DNA from: an uncultured Anaerolineae bacterium
GTDB taxonomy: Bacteria; Chloroflexota; Anaerolineae; Aggregatilineales; Phototrophicaceae
DNA: 64,000 nucleotides
NCBI GenBank assembly: GCA_937995825.1
Contig: CALKJO010000009.1
Coordinates: 248,001 to 312,000 of the forward strand
Direction: 5' to 3'
A program made the translations under genes and the position numbers. How positions within the stretch are numbered: the stretch's first letter is position 1; each line of letters opens with the position of its first letter. Of the stretch, positions 18,027 through 26,472 are shown piece by piece. Under the pieces are notes generated by a model. The model worked only from the letters and a program-made list of their open reading frames with translations. It did no database searches and had not been told where the DNA came from.

Positions 18027-19250
18027 TTAAAGCGCGGCGGCTTCTGAGTGAGCGTCGGTTTTTGGCACACAATCAGCAGGCGTATTCGTTTCAGAGGCGC
18101 TCGATTGAGGTTTACTCGCCTGCCAGCGGGCTTTTTCCTCTTCAGTGACTTCTTTAAGGCTCAAGCCGAGGCGCTGCTTGTCCGCTTCAATGCTGATAAC
18201 GCGCATGACAAGGCGCTGCCCCTCATGGACAACCAGCGAGGGGTCTTCCGGCGGCGGGTCTGCGATCTGGCTGGTGTGGAGCAGGGCTTCAATGCCCGGA
18301 TCAAGACTGACAAACGCGCCAAACTGCGCGACGCGCGAGATCGTCCCCTCGACCAACTGCCCGACATGGTAATTTTCCTCGACGCTCGCCCAGGGATTAT
18401 CCTGAAGGCGCTTGAGGCTCAAGCCAATGCGCTTGCCCTCTGAGTCGAGGCGGAGAATGTAGACCTGCACCTCATCGCCAACCTTCAGGACTTCCCGCGG
18501 ATGATTGACGCGATGCCACGCCAGCTCGCTAATGTGAATCAGACCGTCCGCCCCGCCCAGATCGACAAATGCGCCGAAGTCGCGCAGTCCGCTGACGATA
18601 CCGGTGCGCGTCTCACCTTCATGGAGCTGATCGAGCAGGAGTTCCTTGCGCTGTTCGCGGTTGCCGCGCTGTGCATCGCGCTGGCTGAAGACCAAGCGCC
18701 GCCGTTTGCGGTTGACCTCGATCACGCGCAGACTGATCGTCTGCCCGACCATACGCGTCATGCGGAGTTTGCGGTCATCTTCGCTCAACCCGCGCGGCAG
18801 ATCAAGCACATGGCTTGCCGGCACAAATCCACGCAGATTGCCGAAGGGGACGATCAAGCCGCCGCGATTGGCGTCGCCAACGACACCCTCAAACACGCCT
18901 TCCGTATTGAGTAGTTCTTCAGCGCGCTTCCAGTCTTCGGTTTGCTGAGCTTGTGACAGCGACAAGAGGAGATTTCCCTCATCATCCTCCATCCGCAGAA
19001 TCATGATATCGATCTCGTCGCCAACATGAAACTGCGACGGCTCCACATTCATCCGTTCCAAGTCGCGGCGCAGGACGATGCCATCGCGTTTCATGCCGTC
19101 AACGCTGACGATCAGCCCCTGATTGTCAACACTGACGATAGTTCCGGTGACGATATCGCCGCGTTCGGGCATTTCTTCTGCGAATGACGCTTCCAGAAGC
19201 GCGGCAAAGTCCATCTCCGACCCGCCCGCTGCCCATGTCGCTTCTACCAT
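18027..19250 (-). CDS. rpsA: 30S ribosomal protein S1 homologue, four S1 domains
   Basis: RNA-binding protein of 407 residues with four S1/OB-fold repeats, at about 29-100, 113-185, 205-275 and 290-365. The third (GIVSGLRDFGAFVDLGGADGLIHISELAW) and fourth (GTISRVAQFGAFVSLDPGIEALLHTSQI) are the most canonical; the first two are more divergent, as expected for ribosome-docking repeats. Proteobacterial S1 has six repeats; four is common in other phyla. The tail is low in complexity. A strong promoter lies about 215 bases upstream, leaving a long leader in which S1 autoregulation could act. rpsU and infA follow on the same strand. Confidence 0.92.
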   Translation of the reverse strand: MVEATWAAGGSEMDFAALLEASFAEEMPERGDIVTGTIVSVDNQGLIVSVDGMKRDGIVLRRDLERMNVEPSQFHVGDEIDIMILRMEDDEGNLLLSLSQAQQTEDWKRAEELLNTEGVFEGVVGDANRGGLIVPFGNLRGFVPASHVLDLPRGLSEDDRKLRMTRMVGQTISLRVIEVNRKRRRLVFSQRDAQRGNREQRKELLLDQLHEGETRTGIVSGLRDFGAFVDLGGADGLIHISELAWHRVNHPREVLKVGDEVQVYILRLDSEGKRIGLSLKRLQDNPWASVEENYHVGQLVEGTISRVAQFGAFVSLDPGIEALLHTSQIADPPPEDPSLVVHEGQRLVMRVISIEADKQRLGLSLKEVTEEEKARWQASKPQSSASETNTPADCVPKTDAHSEAAAL

Positions 19251-19470
19251 TGGTTTGTCTCCCCTTTGGGTTATGTAAGATAGTCATGGAGGGCTGACAA
19301 ACGGACGTAGAAGTTGCTCGACGCCCACGCGGCTGTATGGTGCGCTGGTGAACATGTGCGCACACAAGCCGTGCGTCCGAGCAATAGTTTTGCTTGAACA
19401 CAAGATGCACGGTGACGCTAGCGGCGACAGAGCAACCCGCCGCTCCCCCCTCTCCTGAAATTTCGGTCAC
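19251..19470 (-). other. Long 5' leader of rpsA
   Basis: About 215 bases separate the predicted rpsA transcription start from its ATG. No gene is seen here. E. coli rpsA mRNA is repressed by S1 through a structured leader, so this stretch is a candidate for the same role; I could not identify a specific fold by eye. The remaining bases 19501-19608 hold no recognisable element. Confidence 0.4.
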
Positions 19471-19500
19471 ATTATAAGGGCGTTAAAGCCGGGCTGTCAA
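19471..19500 (-). promoter_or_regulatory. Sigma-70-type promoter for rpsA
   Basis: On the minus strand TTGACA, 18 bases, TATAAT: both hexamers match the consensus exactly. It points toward rpsA and is the strongest housekeeping promoter seen in the window. Confidence 0.82.
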
Positions 19501-19608
19501 CCGAAGTTTGGATGAACAGAATGAAGAATCTTGTGTCAAATGCCGAAACGCTCCGCAAGTGCGGGGATGGCTAGGACGGAATGAAGTCAAGAAAAACGCG
19601 GCGCGGTA

Positions 19609-19755
19609 TCAGAGGGTGGTGACGATATTGCTGAATACATTCCCAGTAGCCGGACCGGTCACGGCAAGCAGGAAGACGGTCACAATGGCGCCGAAAAGCG
19701 CGATGAACACTACTTCCACCAGACACTGACCCTGTTCGTTAGGCAGACAGAACAT
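19609..19755 (-). CDS. Divergent Flp-type pilin, second copy
   Basis: A 48-residue protein of the type IVb Flp pilin size class, the downstream copy of a tandem pair. It keeps the prepilin cleavage pattern Gly followed by four residues and Glu (G-QCLVE) and ends VFSNIVTTL, almost the same as its neighbour's IFSNIVNTL. It differs in having Val for Tyr after the Glu, two cysteines (positions 3 and 11), and Phe/Thr in the hydrophobic helix. AAGGGAGC precedes the ATG. It could be a minor pilin or a pseudopilin. No Tad assembly genes are in the window. Confidence 0.75.
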   Translation of the reverse strand: MFCLPNEQGQCLVEVVFIALFGAIVTVFLLAVTGPATGNVFSNIVTTL

Positions 19756-19867
19756 TACACATGCTCCCTTTTGGGAACCGCGAACGTCTGTATGACCATA
19801 ACATAAAAAGCCCAGCCAGAGGCGGGGCTTGTCTGAAGAAGTGCGCTGACTTGGATAAGTCGATGAG

Positions 19868-20014
19868 TTAGAGGGTGTTGACGATGTTCGAGAAGATGTT
19901 ACCGATGGCAGGACCGACCAGCGCCAGAATGACGATGACGACGACCGCAACCAACACGAGAATCAGCGCGTACTCAACGAGACCCTGACCCTCTTCGCGC
20001 GGCATGTACAGCAT
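19868..20014 (-). CDS. Flp-type type IVb pilin
   Basis: A 48-residue prepilin with a short basic/acidic leader (MLYMPREEG), the prepilin peptidase site G-QGLVEY with the conserved Glu at +5, and a long aliphatic helix (ALILVLVAVVVIVILALVG) ending GNIFSNIVNTL. These are the features of Flp pilins assembled by the Tad secretion system. AAGGAG lies about ten bases before the ATG. It is 112 bases upstream of the second copy on the same strand. The tad genes (ATPase, TadB/C, prepilin peptidase) must be elsewhere in the genome. Confidence 0.85.
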   Translation of the reverse strand: MLYMPREEGQGLVEYALILVLVAVVVIVILALVGPAIGNIFSNIVNTL

Positions 20015-20191
20015 GATGTTGGACACTCCTTATGATTTATGATACGTACTTTCAAACTTCAGAATAGCACGCGCTTTTTTCAAGTGATAGTTAAGATTAT
20101 CGATTTGACTCTTAAGTACTACGCGCGTGTCGTCATGGATACTAAAGCCAAGACCATGAACAATCTCCTCACCTTCAGTGATCATGATCCT

Positions 20192-20220
20192 TTGACATTA
20201 CTTTAGCCTCACCTTAAAAT
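20192..20220 (+). promoter_or_regulatory. Sigma-70-type promoter for the EF-G gene
   Basis: TTGACA, 17 bases, TAAAAT, about 30 bases before the EF-G start, which is preceded by AGGAGG. Spacing is ideal and the -35 is consensus. Confidence 0.8.
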
Positions 20221-20251
20221 TCCCTCATCGAACTTAGGAGGGTTTCTTTAT

Positions 20252-22330
20252 ATGAAAGAGTATACGACCGACAAATTACGTAACGTCGTCTTGGTCGGAC
20301 ATCAGAGCGCTGGCAAAACGACCCTGACGGAGGCAATGCTGTTTAACACTGGCGCAATCAGCCGCATGGGGCGCATCGAGGAAAAAAACACGGTCTCTGA
20401 CTGGGACGACGAGGAAAAAGAGCGTGGTCTATCGCTGACAACATCGCTGATTCCGCTGGAGTTTCAGGATCACAAAATTAACCTGCTCGATACACCGGGG
20501 TATACCGATTTTCAAGGTGAGGTCAAGAATGCCATCCGCGTAGCGGACTCGGTGTTTGTCGTTGTGGATGCGGTTTCCGGCGTTGAAGTTGGCACAGAAC
20601 TGGCATGGCGCTATGCAGAGGTATATCAGCAGCCGATCATCGCCGTGATCAACAAAATGGATCGCGAGAATGCCAATTTTGCCAGCGCGCTGGAAAGCCT
20701 GCGGACTGCGTTTCCAGAATACAAATTCGTGCCGATCCTGCTTCCCATCGGATCACAGGCTGACTTTAGGGGTGTGATCAATTTAGTGACGATGAAAGCC
20801 TACTTTGATGCCGGCGGAGAGCGAGCGGACATTCCGCCAGAGCTGATGGCGGAAGCTGAAGAAGCGCGCACCTACCTGATCGAAGCAGCAGCGGAGGCGG
20901 ACGATAAGCTGATCGAGAAGTATTTCGCTGAAGGCACGCTGACTCCCGATGAGATCCGCGATGGGATGCGGTTGGCAGCGCGCGATCATCGGCTGAAGAC
21001 CGTGCCGGTGTTTGTGACTTCTGGCGGGAAGAATATTGGCACAATCCCGCTGATGGAAGCGATGCTGCGCTATGTGTCGCCGCCGTCCGAGCGCCGCTTC
21101 CAGACCATTTTGCCGGATGGGTCGCGGGAATACCGTCTGCGTCCTCAAGAGGATGGAAAACCGCTGGCGGCGTATGTCTTCAAGTCCAGCACGGATCGGT
21201 TCGTCGGCACACTGACTTACTTTCGCATTTTCTCAGGTCATCTGGACGCAGCAAACCAGACCTATTTGAATGCCTCCAACGGCATGGAAGAGCGCATCAC
21301 CAGTCTGATGACGATGCGCGGCAAAGAGCAAATCCCGCTCAGCACGCTGCACGCGGGCGATATGGGCGTCGTAGCGAAACTGGCGCACACCAAAACGGGC
21401 GACACGCTCTCCAGCAGGGAGACGCCGATTGTGATCGCCAAACCAGATTTCCCCGATCCCTTGTATCAAGTGGCGCTCGTCCCGAAGACCCAAAGCGACA
21501 CGGCAAAGATGGGAACAGTGCTGACTCAGCTCTGCGACGCCGACCCGACTCTGCGCTGGCGGCAGGACGGAGACATCAAACAGACGATCCTCGAAGGAAT
21601 GGGCGAGACCCATATCGCGGTCGCGATCAGCCGCGCCTCGAAACTGGGCGTCAATCTGGGTATCGAGACTCCGAAAGTGCCGTATCGTGAGACGGTGACC
21701 GCGAAAGCGCAGGCAACCTATCGCCATAAAAAGCAGACCGGCGGCGCGGGTCAGTTTGGCGAAGTCTCCCTGCGTGTTGAGCCGAATACGGGCGGCGGCT
21801 ATGTCTTCCGGTCTGAGGTGTTCGGCGGGGCGATTTCATCGTCTTTCTACCCATCGATTGACAAAGGCATTCAGTCGGTGCTGTCCACCGGTGTCATCGC
21901 GGGCTATCCGGTGGTCGATGTCGCGGCAGTTGTCTATGATGGCAAGGAACACCCCGTCGACTCTAAAGACATCGCTTTCCAGATCGCGGGGCGCGAAGCG
22001 TTCAAGGAAGCGTTTCAGGCAGCGAAGCCGGTGCTGATGGAACCGATCATGGAGGTGCAGATCACTGTCCCTGAAGCGATGATGGGCGATATCCTGAGCG
22101 ATTTGAATACGCGCCGCGCGCGCGTTCAAGGGATGGACAGCGAAAACATGCGCAGCACGATTACGGCGGAAGTGCCGCTGGCAGAGATGATGCGCTATGG
22201 CAGTGTGCTGCGCCAAATCACAGGCGGACGCGGCATCTACACCATGAAATTTGTCCGCTATGACATTGTTCCAACTCACATTGCGCAGGGGATCATCGCT
22301 GCGCATAAGCCAGCCGCCGCCGCGGAGTAA
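20252..22330 (+). CDS. fusA: Elongation factor G-like GTPase (EF-G paralogue)
   Basis: Ribosome translocation factor family, 692 residues with all five EF-G domains. GTPase motifs are G1 GHQSAGKT, G3 DTPGYTDF and G4 NKMD; domain IV has GGAGQFGEV, and the end carries domain V (GDILSDLNTRRARVQGMD). The G1 loop (HQSAGKTTLTEAML rather than HIDAGKTTTTERIL) and the switch I sequence RGLSLTTSL (usual RGITI) mark the EF-G2 or EF-G-like branch, not the canonical fusA of the str operon; no rpsL, rpsG or tuf is nearby. It may act in translocation, in recycling, or in stress. Own promoter and terminator make it a single-gene unit. Confidence 0.88.
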   Translation: MKEYTTDKLRNVVLVGHQSAGKTTLTEAMLFNTGAISRMGRIEEKNTVSDWDDEEKERGLSLTTSLIPLEFQDHKINLLDTPGYTDFQGEVKNAIRVADSVFVVVDAVSGVEVGTELAWRYAEVYQQPIIAVINKMDRENANFASALESLRTAFPEYKFVPILLPIGSQADFRGVINLVTMKAYFDAGGERADIPPELMAEAEEARTYLIEAAAEADDKLIEKYFAEGTLTPDEIRDGMRLAARDHRLKTVPVFVTSGGKNIGTIPLMEAMLRYVSPPSERRFQTILPDGSREYRLRPQEDGKPLAAYVFKSSTDRFVGTLTYFRIFSGHLDAANQTYLNASNGMEERITSLMTMRGKEQIPLSTLHAGDMGVVAKLAHTKTGDTLSSRETPIVIAKPDFPDPLYQVALVPKTQSDTAKMGTVLTQLCDADPTLRWRQDGDIKQTILEGMGETHIAVAISRASKLGVNLGIETPKVPYRETVTAKAQATYRHKKQTGGAGQFGEVSLRVEPNTGGGYVFRSEVFGGAISSSFYPSIDKGIQSVLSTGVIAGYPVVDVAAVVYDGKEHPVDSKDIAFQIAGREAFKEAFQAAKPVLMEPIMEVQITVPEAMMGDILSDLNTRRARVQGMDSENMRSTITAEVPLAEMMRYGSVLRQITGGRGIYTMKFVRYDIVPTHIAQGIIAAHKPAAAAE

Positions 22331-22357
22331 ACCTGATTGACAAGGGGCTGAGATGTG

Positions 22358-22388
22358 AAAGCGCGAGGGGGTCTGGTCTTCGCGCTTT
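22358..22388 (+). terminator. Intrinsic terminator after the EF-G gene
   Basis: Stem AAAGCGCGAG / CTTCGCGCTTT with one G-U pair and a ten-base loop, ending in TTTT, 28 bases after the EF-G stop. Confidence 0.75.
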
Positions 22389-22416
22389 TGCTTTATCCCA
22401 GCGGAGTAGTTACAAT
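22388..22416 (+). promoter_or_regulatory. Probable promoter for the glycogen genes
   Basis: TTGCTT, 17 bases, TACAAT directly follows the EF-G terminator and lies 45 bases before the branching enzyme start. Hexamers are partial matches; spacing is ideal. Confidence 0.5.
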
Positions 22417-22461
22417 GCACGCGCTAAACGCAGCAGATTTAACAAATTGGGAGGCGCCTTG

Positions 22462-24168
22462 GTGAGCGCGATTGGTGCATTTACTTTTGTCCTCCACAGC
22501 CATCTGCCATATGCCCGTCTCGCAGGGCGATGGCCTCATGGCGAAGAATGGATTCATGAGGCGGCAGTGGAGACGTATATTCCGCTGCTGGAGACGCTTT
22601 ATGACCTGCGCGCTGAAAGAGTACCATTTCGCCTGACGATTGGGATCACGCCCATCCTAGCCGAGCAGCTTGCTGACGCCGATGTGCTGGATCATTTAGA
22701 TGCCTATCTCGATGACCGCATCGAAGCAGCAAAAAAGGATATGGTTTATTTTGAAGATGAGGAAACAGCCGATCCCGCGCTGCGCGCCCTTGCTGAATGG
22801 TACTTGGGCGTGCATGAGCGCATCAAAAGCGCGCTGGATACCCGCTTCAACCGCGATCTGATCGGCGCTTTCAAGACCCTTCAGGATGAGGGATATATTG
22901 AGATCATCACCTGCGCAGCGACACACGGCTATCTGCCGCTGCTCTCCCGCGACAGCAGCATCAACGGTCAGTTGAAAACGGCGATCACGGCATATCGGCG
23001 GATGTTTGGACACGACCCCAAAGGCATTTGGCTGCCGGAGTGCGCCTATCGCCCAGCATACCGCGCGGAGGGCGGGCGCGTTCGTCCGGGGCTGGAGCAC
23101 TTCCTGGCGGAGAATAACATCGGCGTGTTCTTCAGCGAGACCCACACGATCACGGGCGGGATTCCGGTTGGGGTGGCAGCGGGCGATGTGATCGGTCCCT
23201 ATGGCAGCATCAAACGGCGCTATGTCGTGCCAATGGCGAATAAGCCGATTATACCGGAGCGCTCCGCCACAACGTATTTCCCGTATTATGTCGCAGACAC
23301 AACTGCGGGTGCTTCAGCTGATCAGCATTCTGGGGTGGCGATCATTGGGCGCAACAAACGGGCTGGGGAACAGGTCTGGAGCGCTGACTGGGGCTACCCT
23401 GGTGACTATGATTACCGCGAATTTCACCGCAAAGCGGCTACCAGCGGCTTGCAGTATTGGCGGATCAGCGGCTCAAAAGTCGATCTCGGGCACAAGGATG
23501 TCTATCATCCTGAGTGGGCGGCGATCAAGGTCGATCAGCACGCGGAGCATTTTGCCCATTTGATCACCGACCAGCTTCGCCAGTTCAACGCGGAGACGGG
23601 TGAATACGGGCTGCTGGCAGCCAACTACGACACCGAATTATTTGGGCATTGGTGGTATGAAGGCGTCACCTGGATGGGCAAGGTGCTGCGCCATCTGGCA
23701 GCAAGTGACGAGGTTGAACTCACCACTGCCAGCGGTTACCTGGCAGAGCATCCTCCGAAGCAGGTTCTAAGCGTGCCTGAAAGCTCATGGGGCGCTGGCG
23801 GCGGGCATTTTGTCTGGGATAATGCAGAAACCCACTGGATGTGGAAGCCGATTCATGAGGCTGAGGCGCGGATGGAAGCGCTGGCAAATCGCTTCTCTGA
23901 ACCCACCAACGACGAATATCGCGTGCTGAAACAGGCGGCGCGTGAACTGCTGCTGCTGGAGGCATCAGACTGGCCCTTCCTGGTGACGACTGGGCAGGCG
24001 CGCGAATACTCAATTCAGCGCTTCAGCCAGCATGTGGAGCGGTTCAATGAGCTGGCGTCCAGTTTGGAGAAAGGCAAACCAGCAGTCGATCGCGCTAACG
24101 AACTGTGGGAGCTGGATAAAGTCTTCCCGGACATCGATTACCGGTGGTTCGGGACATATGGCGGTTAG
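22462..24168 (+). CDS. 1,4-alpha-glucan branching enzyme, GH57 family
   Basis: Makes alpha-1,6 branches in glycogen. The protein opens with the GH57 motif FTFVLHSHLPYAR, has the nucleophile in GIWLPECAYRP (Glu193 with this start), and the acid region NYDTELFGHWWYEG with Asp390. The C-terminal domain is the helical DUF1957-type region, so this is the branching enzyme subfamily rather than a GH57 amylopullulanase. At 568 residues it fits bacterial and archaeal members. GTG 22462 is preferred because GGGAGG lies six bases upstream; TTG at 22459 or 22447 are alternatives. glgA follows 63 bases downstream, after a hairpin. Confidence 0.9.
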   Translation: MSAIGAFTFVLHSHLPYARLAGRWPHGEEWIHEAAVETYIPLLETLYDLRAERVPFRLTIGITPILAEQLADADVLDHLDAYLDDRIEAAKKDMVYFEDEETADPALRALAEWYLGVHERIKSALDTRFNRDLIGAFKTLQDEGYIEIITCAATHGYLPLLSRDSSINGQLKTAITAYRRMFGHDPKGIWLPECAYRPAYRAEGGRVRPGLEHFLAENNIGVFFSETHTITGGIPVGVAAGDVIGPYGSIKRRYVVPMANKPIIPERSATTYFPYYVADTTAGASADQHSGVAIIGRNKRAGEQVWSADWGYPGDYDYREFHRKAATSGLQYWRISGSKVDLGHKDVYHPEWAAIKVDQHAEHFAHLITDQLRQFNAETGEYGLLAANYDTELFGHWWYEGVTWMGKVLRHLAASDEVELTTASGYLAEHPPKQVLSVPESSWGAGGGHFVWDNAETHWMWKPIHEAEARMEALANRFSEPTNDEYRVLKQAARELLLLEASDWPFLVTTGQAREYSIQRFSQHVERFNELASSLEKGKPAVDRANELWELDKVFPDIDYRWFGTYGG

Positions 24169-24175
24169 CATTAGA

Positions 24176-24207
24176 CTGAGCGCCGTCCTTATCAGGATGG
24201 CGCTCAG
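24176..24207 (+). promoter_or_regulatory. Long hairpin between branching enzyme and glgA
   Basis: A 13-bp stem (CTGAGCGCCGTCC / GGATGGCGCTCAG, one G-U pair) with a six-base loop, 7 bases after the branching enzyme stop and 25 before the glgA ATG. There is no T-run, so it may lower but not stop readthrough into glgA, or protect the upstream mRNA. Confidence 0.55.
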
Positions 24208-24231
24208 TTGTCAGACGGGGAGCTGTCGCTC

Positions 24232-25698
24232 ATGAGAGTCTTGTTCACCAGCGCGGAGGTCGATCCCTTTGCGAAAGTGGGCGGATTGGCGGATGTAGTT
24301 GGGTCGCTGCCGCGCGCGCTGCGGACTGAAGGGATAGATGCGCGCGTGATCATGCCTTTTTACCGCACTATTGATCCAGGGCGCTTCAATATCATGCACG
24401 TCTTCCGCTTCCAGCTTGCGCGCCCAACCGGTACAACCGATGTGGATGTGTATACAACCACACATAACGGTGTCCCGATCTATTTCATCAAGGCGTGGCC
24501 GTTTTTCGGCGAAGAGAGCAAGGTTTACAGCCACTTCGACTGGGACATGCCGCGTTTTATCTTTTTTTCGCAGGCGTGCGTTGCTGCAGCAGATGCAATG
24601 CGCCATGAGATCGACTGGTTTCCCGATGTTGTGCATACCCATGACTGGCACACCGGCTTGATCCCTTTTCTGATCAGCCACCGCCGTCGGGCAGGCGATC
24701 ATTGGCTGCCCGTGGGGACAATGGTGACAATTCATAATATGGCGTATCAGGGCGATCACGCCGGCGGATGGCTGTTTGAGCTGAACATTCCGGGGCGTGA
24801 AGAACATCCTGAGCTGTCAGCGCGCGGCTTGACCGATAATCTGCTGGCGATAGCGCTGGCATATTCGGACATCATCACCACCGTCAGCCCGCGCTATGCG
24901 GTGGAGATTCAGTATCCCTACATGGGTTTTGGGCTGGATGGCTTGCTGCGTACACGAATGAGTGATCTGCGCGGAATCCTTAACGGAATCGACATGGAAG
25001 AGTGGAATCCAGAGACTGATCCCAATTTGGTTTCGAATTTCAATGCCGACAACTTCCGCGAGAAGCGCGCGCCCAACAAGCGTCAGCTTCAGATCGACTG
25101 TGGACTCGAAACCCGTCCCGACATTCCTGTCATCGGTATGGTGACGCGCCTAGTCTGGCAGAAAGGGATCGACATGGCGATTCCAGCGCTGCGCTGGCTG
25201 CTGTCCAGCGTCAACTGCCAGTTCATTCTGCTCGGATCGGGCGAGCCGGAGTATGAAACGCAGCTTTCGCGCTTGGGCAGCGATTTCGGCTGGAAAGCGC
25301 GGACGTTCATCGGCTATAACGCAGCAGTAGCGCAGCGGATTTACGGCGGCTGCGATCTGTTTCTGATGCCGAGCCATTATGAGCCGTGCGGCGTGGGGCA
25401 AATGATCGCCATGCGTTTTGGAGCGCTGCCGGTTGTCCGCGAAACCGGCGGGCTGGCGGACACCGTGGTGAACTACGACGATGGCGACGCCGAACGCGGG
25501 ACAGGCTTTTCATTTCAGTGGGAAGAACCCGAAGCAATTCTCAACACGCTGCGCTGGGCGATCACGACCTTCCATGATCGACCCGATGCCTGGCAGCGCA
25601 TGCAGGAACGCGCCATGCGCACCGATTTGAGCTGGAATAAGAGCGCGCGTGAGTACAAAGTCCTGTACGAAGAAGCAGCGGCGCGCCATCGGCTTTAG
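24232..25698 (+). CDS. glgA: Glycogen synthase (GT5)
   Basis: Transfers glucose from ADP-glucose to the growing alpha-1,4-glucan. The start MRVLFTSAEVDPFAKVGGLADV carries the substrate-binding KVGGL motif (Lys15). Further motifs are VHTHDWHTGLIP, GILNGID, the C-terminal GT-B signature MPSHYEPCGVGQMIAMRFG with the catalytic Glu, and ETGGLADTV. The 488 residues match bacterial GlgA. The ATG at 24232 is chosen over an earlier one at 24208 since the conserved N-terminus begins here and GGGGAG lies upstream. glgC follows after a 770-base gap holding a decayed gene. Confidence 0.95.
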   Translation: MRVLFTSAEVDPFAKVGGLADVVGSLPRALRTEGIDARVIMPFYRTIDPGRFNIMHVFRFQLARPTGTTDVDVYTTTHNGVPIYFIKAWPFFGEESKVYSHFDWDMPRFIFFSQACVAAADAMRHEIDWFPDVVHTHDWHTGLIPFLISHRRRAGDHWLPVGTMVTIHNMAYQGDHAGGWLFELNIPGREEHPELSARGLTDNLLAIALAYSDIITTVSPRYAVEIQYPYMGFGLDGLLRTRMSDLRGILNGIDMEEWNPETDPNLVSNFNADNFREKRAPNKRQLQIDCGLETRPDIPVIGMVTRLVWQKGIDMAIPALRWLLSSVNCQFILLGSGEPEYETQLSRLGSDFGWKARTFIGYNAAVAQRIYGGCDLFLMPSHYEPCGVGQMIAMRFGALPVVRETGGLADTVVNYDDGDAERGTGFSFQWEEPEAILNTLRWAITTFHDRPDAWQRMQERAMRTDLSWNKSAREYKVLYEEAAARHRL

Positions 25699-25742
25699 GC
25701 ATAGAATGTCCTTGACCGAAAATCAGGGACTGAGGACAGGCT

Positions 25743-26155
25743 ATACTCATTATCATTTCACGGTGGATCGCAGTTGTCGGTTTGGGGTGTTTTTTCGACA
25801 TTCAGTCAGCTGCAGCACAGGAAGACCTGCTGGCGTATGAGATGCGCTGGGTTCCGGATGGTCGCTGGATCAGCGTAGGCAGTAACAGCGGATCACGACC
25901 CTGGATGCGCTGCAAGCGCGTATGTTGATCATGGGCGCGCGCGGGCGTGAATAGAGGCAATCTCTTCCAGGAAGAGCTGCTCCGCGTGGAAAGCCCGGTC
26001 AGGGGGATAACGATTTCGAGGATGTGGTCTATTCTCTGGCATTCAGCCCAGATGGGACTCAACTGGCGACGGTCAGCTTCATATATCTGGGATACTGCAA
26101 CAGGCGATCAGCTTGCCTCAATCGAAGTCCTTGACCGAGGCATCAACCAGCGCTA
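25743..26155 (+). pseudogene. Decayed WD40 beta-propeller protein
   Basis: Reading across frames recovers pieces of a secreted WD40 protein. An ATG-less frame at 25743 gives a signal-peptide-like stretch (WIAVVGLGCFF...SAAAQ) leading into MRWVPDGRWISVGSNSG. A shift near 25890 continues with ITTLDALQARM before a stop. A second piece reads DVVYSLAFSPDGTQLATVS (about 26020-26080), and after another shift YIWDTATGDQLASIEV, a typical WD blade end, before a stop at 26153-26155. At least two frameshifts and one internal stop separate the pieces, and no complete propeller remains. Chloroflexota carry many such proteins; this copy is a remnant. Confidence 0.7.
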
Positions 26156-26472
26156 GGGATAAAGCACGGACAGGGGACTTCCCTCCGTCCAGCATCAGCC
26201 CCTTGTTGGGGATTGAGTTCCAATAAGTGCGACTGATGATGCAGATCGCCAGCGCACAGTGGAAGATGACCTCGACCACCCGCGCGAACGCGATCACAGC
26301 GGTCAGAAGTGCTGAACGCGGCGCTTCAATCCATCTATATTCAGTGCTATAACAGGTTCAAGTTTCAATATGATCGCTGCTGGTTTGATTCTTCTTATCT
26401 ACGGTACCGTGAAGATGCTAAAATTGCTTATGTGAGAAACGAGCGTTTTGCCCGTTACAAGGAGGATGTGCG
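26156..26472. other. Intergenic stretch upstream of glgC, no gene recognised
   Basis: About 317 bases with no gene I can support. A plus-strand frame stays open into the glgC ribosome site, and a minus-strand frame without a start codon (about 26120-26370) encodes a hydrophobic run; neither has a recognisable product. The glgC ribosome site AAGGAGGATG lies at the end. The stretch may be further debris of the decayed WD40 gene. Confidence 0.4.

Noticed and set aside
26120..26370. Minus-strand hydrophobic frame in the glgA-glgC gap
   Set aside because: It has no start codon or ribosome site and overlaps the WD40 remnant on the other strand; no family recognised.
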